Shown here one piece after another: positions 5,537-7,045 of a DNA stretch of 7,045 bases. Position 1 is the first letter of the stretch. Every line of letters begins with the position of its first letter. The translations under genes and the position numbers were made by a program. The DNA is from CALBZH01 sp964538515 (GTDB lineage Bacteria > Desulfobacterota > Syntrophobacteria > Syntrophobacterales > Syntrophobacteraceae), in contig CAZIEW010000107.1 in the NCBI GenBank assembly GCA_964538515.1, positions 1 through 7,045 of the forward strand, read 5' to 3'. Under the pieces are notes generated by a model. It saw nothing but the letters and a program-made list of their open reading frames with translations, did not search any database and was not told where the DNA came from.

Positions 5537-6475
5537 ATGGGAAAGGGGTGGATGCAGGCAGATCAGCGTTGGCCTAAGATGGCTCCGCAAAGCATTCTGG
5601 TCGTCGATGACGAAGAGCAGGTGTGTGACCTGCTGGCGGAAGCTCTCACGTTCATGGGACACGCGGTGAAGACTGCTTCCGACGGCCTGAAGGCCGTGGA
5701 GGAGCTGGAACAGGGACTGTTCGCGATCGTCATCACCGATATGGACATGCCGCGGATGGACGGCATGGAGCTGATCAAATACATCGTCGAGAACCGCAAC
5801 GGGACGGATATCATCGCCATCACCGGTCACACCATGCGCTACAAATACACGGACGTGGTTGCGGCGGGCGCAGGGGACTTCATCACGAAGCCGTTCACGC
5901 TCAACGAGCTGGAAGCCAAGGTCAACCGACTGCTTCGGGAGCGTTTTCTGCGCCATGAGCTGGAGCTTCTGGCGGTGCGTGACCCGCTCACCTCGCTGTA
6001 TAACCGCAGGTTCTTCCAAAAATCGGTGCGCAAGGAATCGATTCGCGCCGAACGCTACGGCCACCCGCTTTTCCTGTTTTACTGCGACATCGATCAGTTC
6101 AAGGAATACAACGACCAGTTCGGCCACCAGGCCGGGGATGCCCTGTTGACCAAGCTCGCCGACATTCTCAAGTCGGCGATTCGAGAAGGGGTGGACAGCG
6201 CTTACCGCTTTGGAGGGGATGAGTTCACCGTTTTGCTCCCGTACCTGCCTCGGGATAAGGCCGTGGGGGTGGCCGAGCGAATCCGCCGGCGCTACAACGC
6301 CCTTGGGGCGGCCCCCAGCCACCTTTCCATTGGAATCGCACGATTCCTTAGCGTGACCGGCAATCTCGACAAAGACATCGAAGACATGATTCGCAGGGCT
6401 GACGCGGCTCTCTACCATGCCAAAGGGACCTTAGGCGGCGACAAGGTTTACCTGGATGAAGCCTCTGACAACTGA
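5537..6475 (+). CDS. Response regulator with diguanylate cyclase (REC-GGDEF) output
   Basis: A 312-residue two-domain protein like PleD or WspR in principle. The N-terminal receiver domain spans about residues 17-135, with acidic pocket D24/D25, phospho-acceptor D68 (VITDMDMPRMDG), T96 and K118 (TKPF). A short helical linker leads to a GGDEF domain (about 145-308) with DPLTSLYNRR, DIDQFKEYND (Asp184 likely binds metal), FGHQAGD and an intact GGDEF signature at 226-230. It should convert two GTP to c-di-GMP when phosphorylated by an unlinked histidine kinase. The inhibitory I-site is altered: R216-EGV-D220 has one residue more than the canonical RxxD, and E217 sits where Arg is expected. In-frame ATGs at 5537, 5552 (best ribosome-binding site, GGAAAGGGG) and 5579 are all possible; the receiver homology begins just after 5579. 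No membrane segment is visible. Confidence 0.93.
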   Translation: MGKGWMQADQRWPKMAPQSILVVDDEEQVCDLLAEALTFMGHAVKTASDGLKAVEELEQGLFAIVITDMDMPRMDGMELIKYIVENRNGTDIIAITGHTMRYKYTDVVAAGAGDFITKPFTLNELEAKVNRLLRERFLRHELELLAVRDPLTSLYNRRFFQKSVRKESIRAERYGHPLFLFYCDIDQFKEYNDQFGHQAGDALLTKLADILKSAIREGVDSAYRFGGDEFTVLLPYLPRDKAVGVAERIRRRYNALGAAPSHLSIGIARFLSVTGNLDKDIEDMIRRADAALYHAKGTLGGDKVYLDEASDN

Positions 6476-6572
6476 CCTCCCTCAAACGACCCCGTTTACC
6501 TTCCCCCTTCATCAGCTCCTTATCCAATATGTTCAATTAGTTGTAAAAAAGGTCCTCACGCATGATTTTCTC

Positions 6573-6601
6573 TTGACTCAGCCTAGGTCGTCCTTTATAT
6601 A
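6573..6601 (+). promoter_or_regulatory. Strong sigma70-type promoter
   Basis: TTGACT (6573-6578) and TATATA (6596-6601) are separated by exactly 17 bases; both boxes match the consensus at five of six positions. The transcript would begin near 6608, about 370 bases before the speD start, implying a long leader or a separate small RNA. It is the best promoter match in the window. Confidence 0.7.
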
Positions 6602-6688
6602 GGGCACACTTCATTCGGGTCCCTGCCGAGTCAGTATAAGCAGTGGAGAACTCTTGAAAATTTCCTGCTGGCACCCCTTGGAAGTGAG

Positions 6689-6829
6689 ATGGAGAAGATG
6701 GGTCGATTCCGAGTTGGGGAAGAGGCTATTCGTACGGAACATGTTGCGACCATGGCCATTTGGGAGATGTGGCCAGGGGATGGCCTTTTTTGTCGGATTG
6801 GGAATTCCGCCCCCTTACATCCGTCGTGA
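6689..6829 (+). CDS. Possible 46-residue small ORF in the speD leader
   Basis: An ATG at 6689 opens a 46-codon frame ending at TGA 6827-6829, with GGAAGTGAG immediately upstream as a possible ribosome-binding site, though close. The peptide begins MEKMGRFRVGEEAIR and has no recognised family. It lies wholly between the promoter and speD and reads through the terminator-like hairpin, so its translation could control that hairpin as a leader peptide. It may equally be chance. Confidence 0.2.
   Translation: MEKMGRFRVGEEAIRTEHVATMAIWEMWPGDGLFCRIGNSAPLHPS
6754..6791 (+). terminator. Terminator/attenuator-like GGCC hairpin with T6 tract
   Basis: Three GGCC blocks occur at 6754-6757, 6771-6774 and 6782-6785, the last followed at once by TTTTTT (6786-6791). 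Block 1 can pair with block 3 (GGCCAT with ATGGCC, 6 pairs) or block 2 with block 3, either giving a Rho-independent terminator. Block 1 can instead pair with block 2 (GGCCA with TGGCC), which would free block 3 and prevent termination. It lies about 150 bases after the likely transcription start and 185 bases before speD. Confidence 0.5.
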
Positions 6830-6976
6830 GTGAGCAAACGAGTGGGCCAAGAGCGGCAAAGTCCTTTGGTGCTTTGATGAGTCGCGGCGGCATCTCCATG
6901 CTTTGGGCGGTATGGGCGTGGCTAGGGTTGTGGAGAGAACCAGAGCGTTCTCCTTGAACAATGGGAGGTGACTGCC

Positions 6977-7045
6977 ATGGGCATGGGCAAACCTGAGTTC
7001 GGTTTTGGGGTACACCTGATGTTGGACGGATATGGCTGCGATGAG
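6977..7045 (+). CDS. speD: S-adenosylmethionine decarboxylase proenzyme, N-terminus only
   Basis: The first 23 codons are present before the window ends, with no stop. The start has an excellent ribosome-binding site: GGGAGGTGA, five bases before the ATG at 6977. A second in-frame ATG follows two codons later. The peptide FGVHLMLDGYGCDE matches the N-terminal strand of bacterial SpeD proenzymes, in which a GxHLxxDxxGC-type segment is conserved. SpeD self-cleaves to a pyruvoyl enzyme that decarboxylates S-adenosylmethionine to supply aminopropyl groups for spermidine. The processing serine and catalytic residues lie outside the window. With so short a stretch, the call rests on this motif alone. 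Confidence 0.7.
   Translation, partial: MGMGKPEFGFGVHLMLDGYGCDE

Larger units (their letters stand above)
6476..6976 (+). other. Long non-coding leader/intergenic region before speD
   Basis: About 500 bases without a convincing protein. It is less GC-rich at 6520-6610, where a strong promoter lies (6573-6601). A terminator-like hairpin with six Ts follows at 6754-6791. A further imperfect stem pairs GGAGAGAAC (6932-6940) with GTTCTCC (6947-6953), just ahead of the speD ribosome-binding site. A short ORF at 6689-6829 spans the terminator. No terminator for the diguanylate cyclase gene is obvious beyond a weak AAACG/CGTTT stem near 6485-6500. Confidence 0.6.

Noticed and set aside
5228..6418. 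396-codon minus-strand frame across nadK and the diguanylate cyclase
   Set aside because: It spans two well-supported genes and a divergent promoter region and has no family resemblance; it is an antisense shadow in GC-rich DNA.
6760..6957. Plus-strand 65-codon frame ahead of speD
   Set aside because: No ribosome-binding site or family resemblance; Trp/Gly/Ser-rich composition suggests chance.

Overview
This 7,045-base window is GC-rich bacterial chromosome with short intergenic gaps, apart from three gene-poor stretches. Six genes are clearly recognisable. They are not one operon and look like ordinary chromosomal loci. The mix (a Sec-containing peroxiredoxin, a TtuA-type tRNA thiolase, a zinc phospholipase C-like protein, a REC-GGDEF diguanylate cyclase and a bacterial SpeD) suggests a deep-branching Gram-negative such as Nitrospirota, NC10 or Desulfobacterota. 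That is inference; no marker here fixes the phylum. No transposase, integrase, CRISPR array, rRNA or tRNA was seen.

Layout: (1) 1-753 minus, a zinc-dependent phospholipase C-like protein running off the left edge. (2) 754-1421, about 670 bases with no convincing gene but some inverted repeats. (3) 1422-2126 plus, a peroxiredoxin whose active-site Cys codon is replaced by an in-frame TGA, followed at once by a bacterial SECIS-type hairpin; a standard gene caller would split it into two fragments. (4) 2319-3314 minus, a TtuA/TtcA-family tRNA 2-thiolation enzyme. (5) 3315-3661, gene-free, with a leader hairpin. (6) 3662-4540 plus, a radical SAM protein with a CX4CX2C cluster motif, converging on (7) 4546-5409 minus, NAD kinase. 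(8) Two divergent promoters, then 5537-6475 plus, a response-regulator diguanylate cyclase. (9) 6476-6976, a long non-coding stretch with a strong sigma70-type promoter and, about 150 bases downstream, a terminator-like GGCC hairpin with a T6 tract. (10) 6977 to the right edge, plus, the first 23 codons of S-adenosylmethionine decarboxylase (speD).

Functional themes: the selenoperoxiredoxin implies that this organism has Sec-insertion machinery (selA/B/C/D), none of which lies here. The most interesting items are the selenoprotein with its SECIS and missing resolving Cys, and the promoter-plus-internal-terminator architecture ahead of speD, which looks like an attenuated leader or a small RNA.
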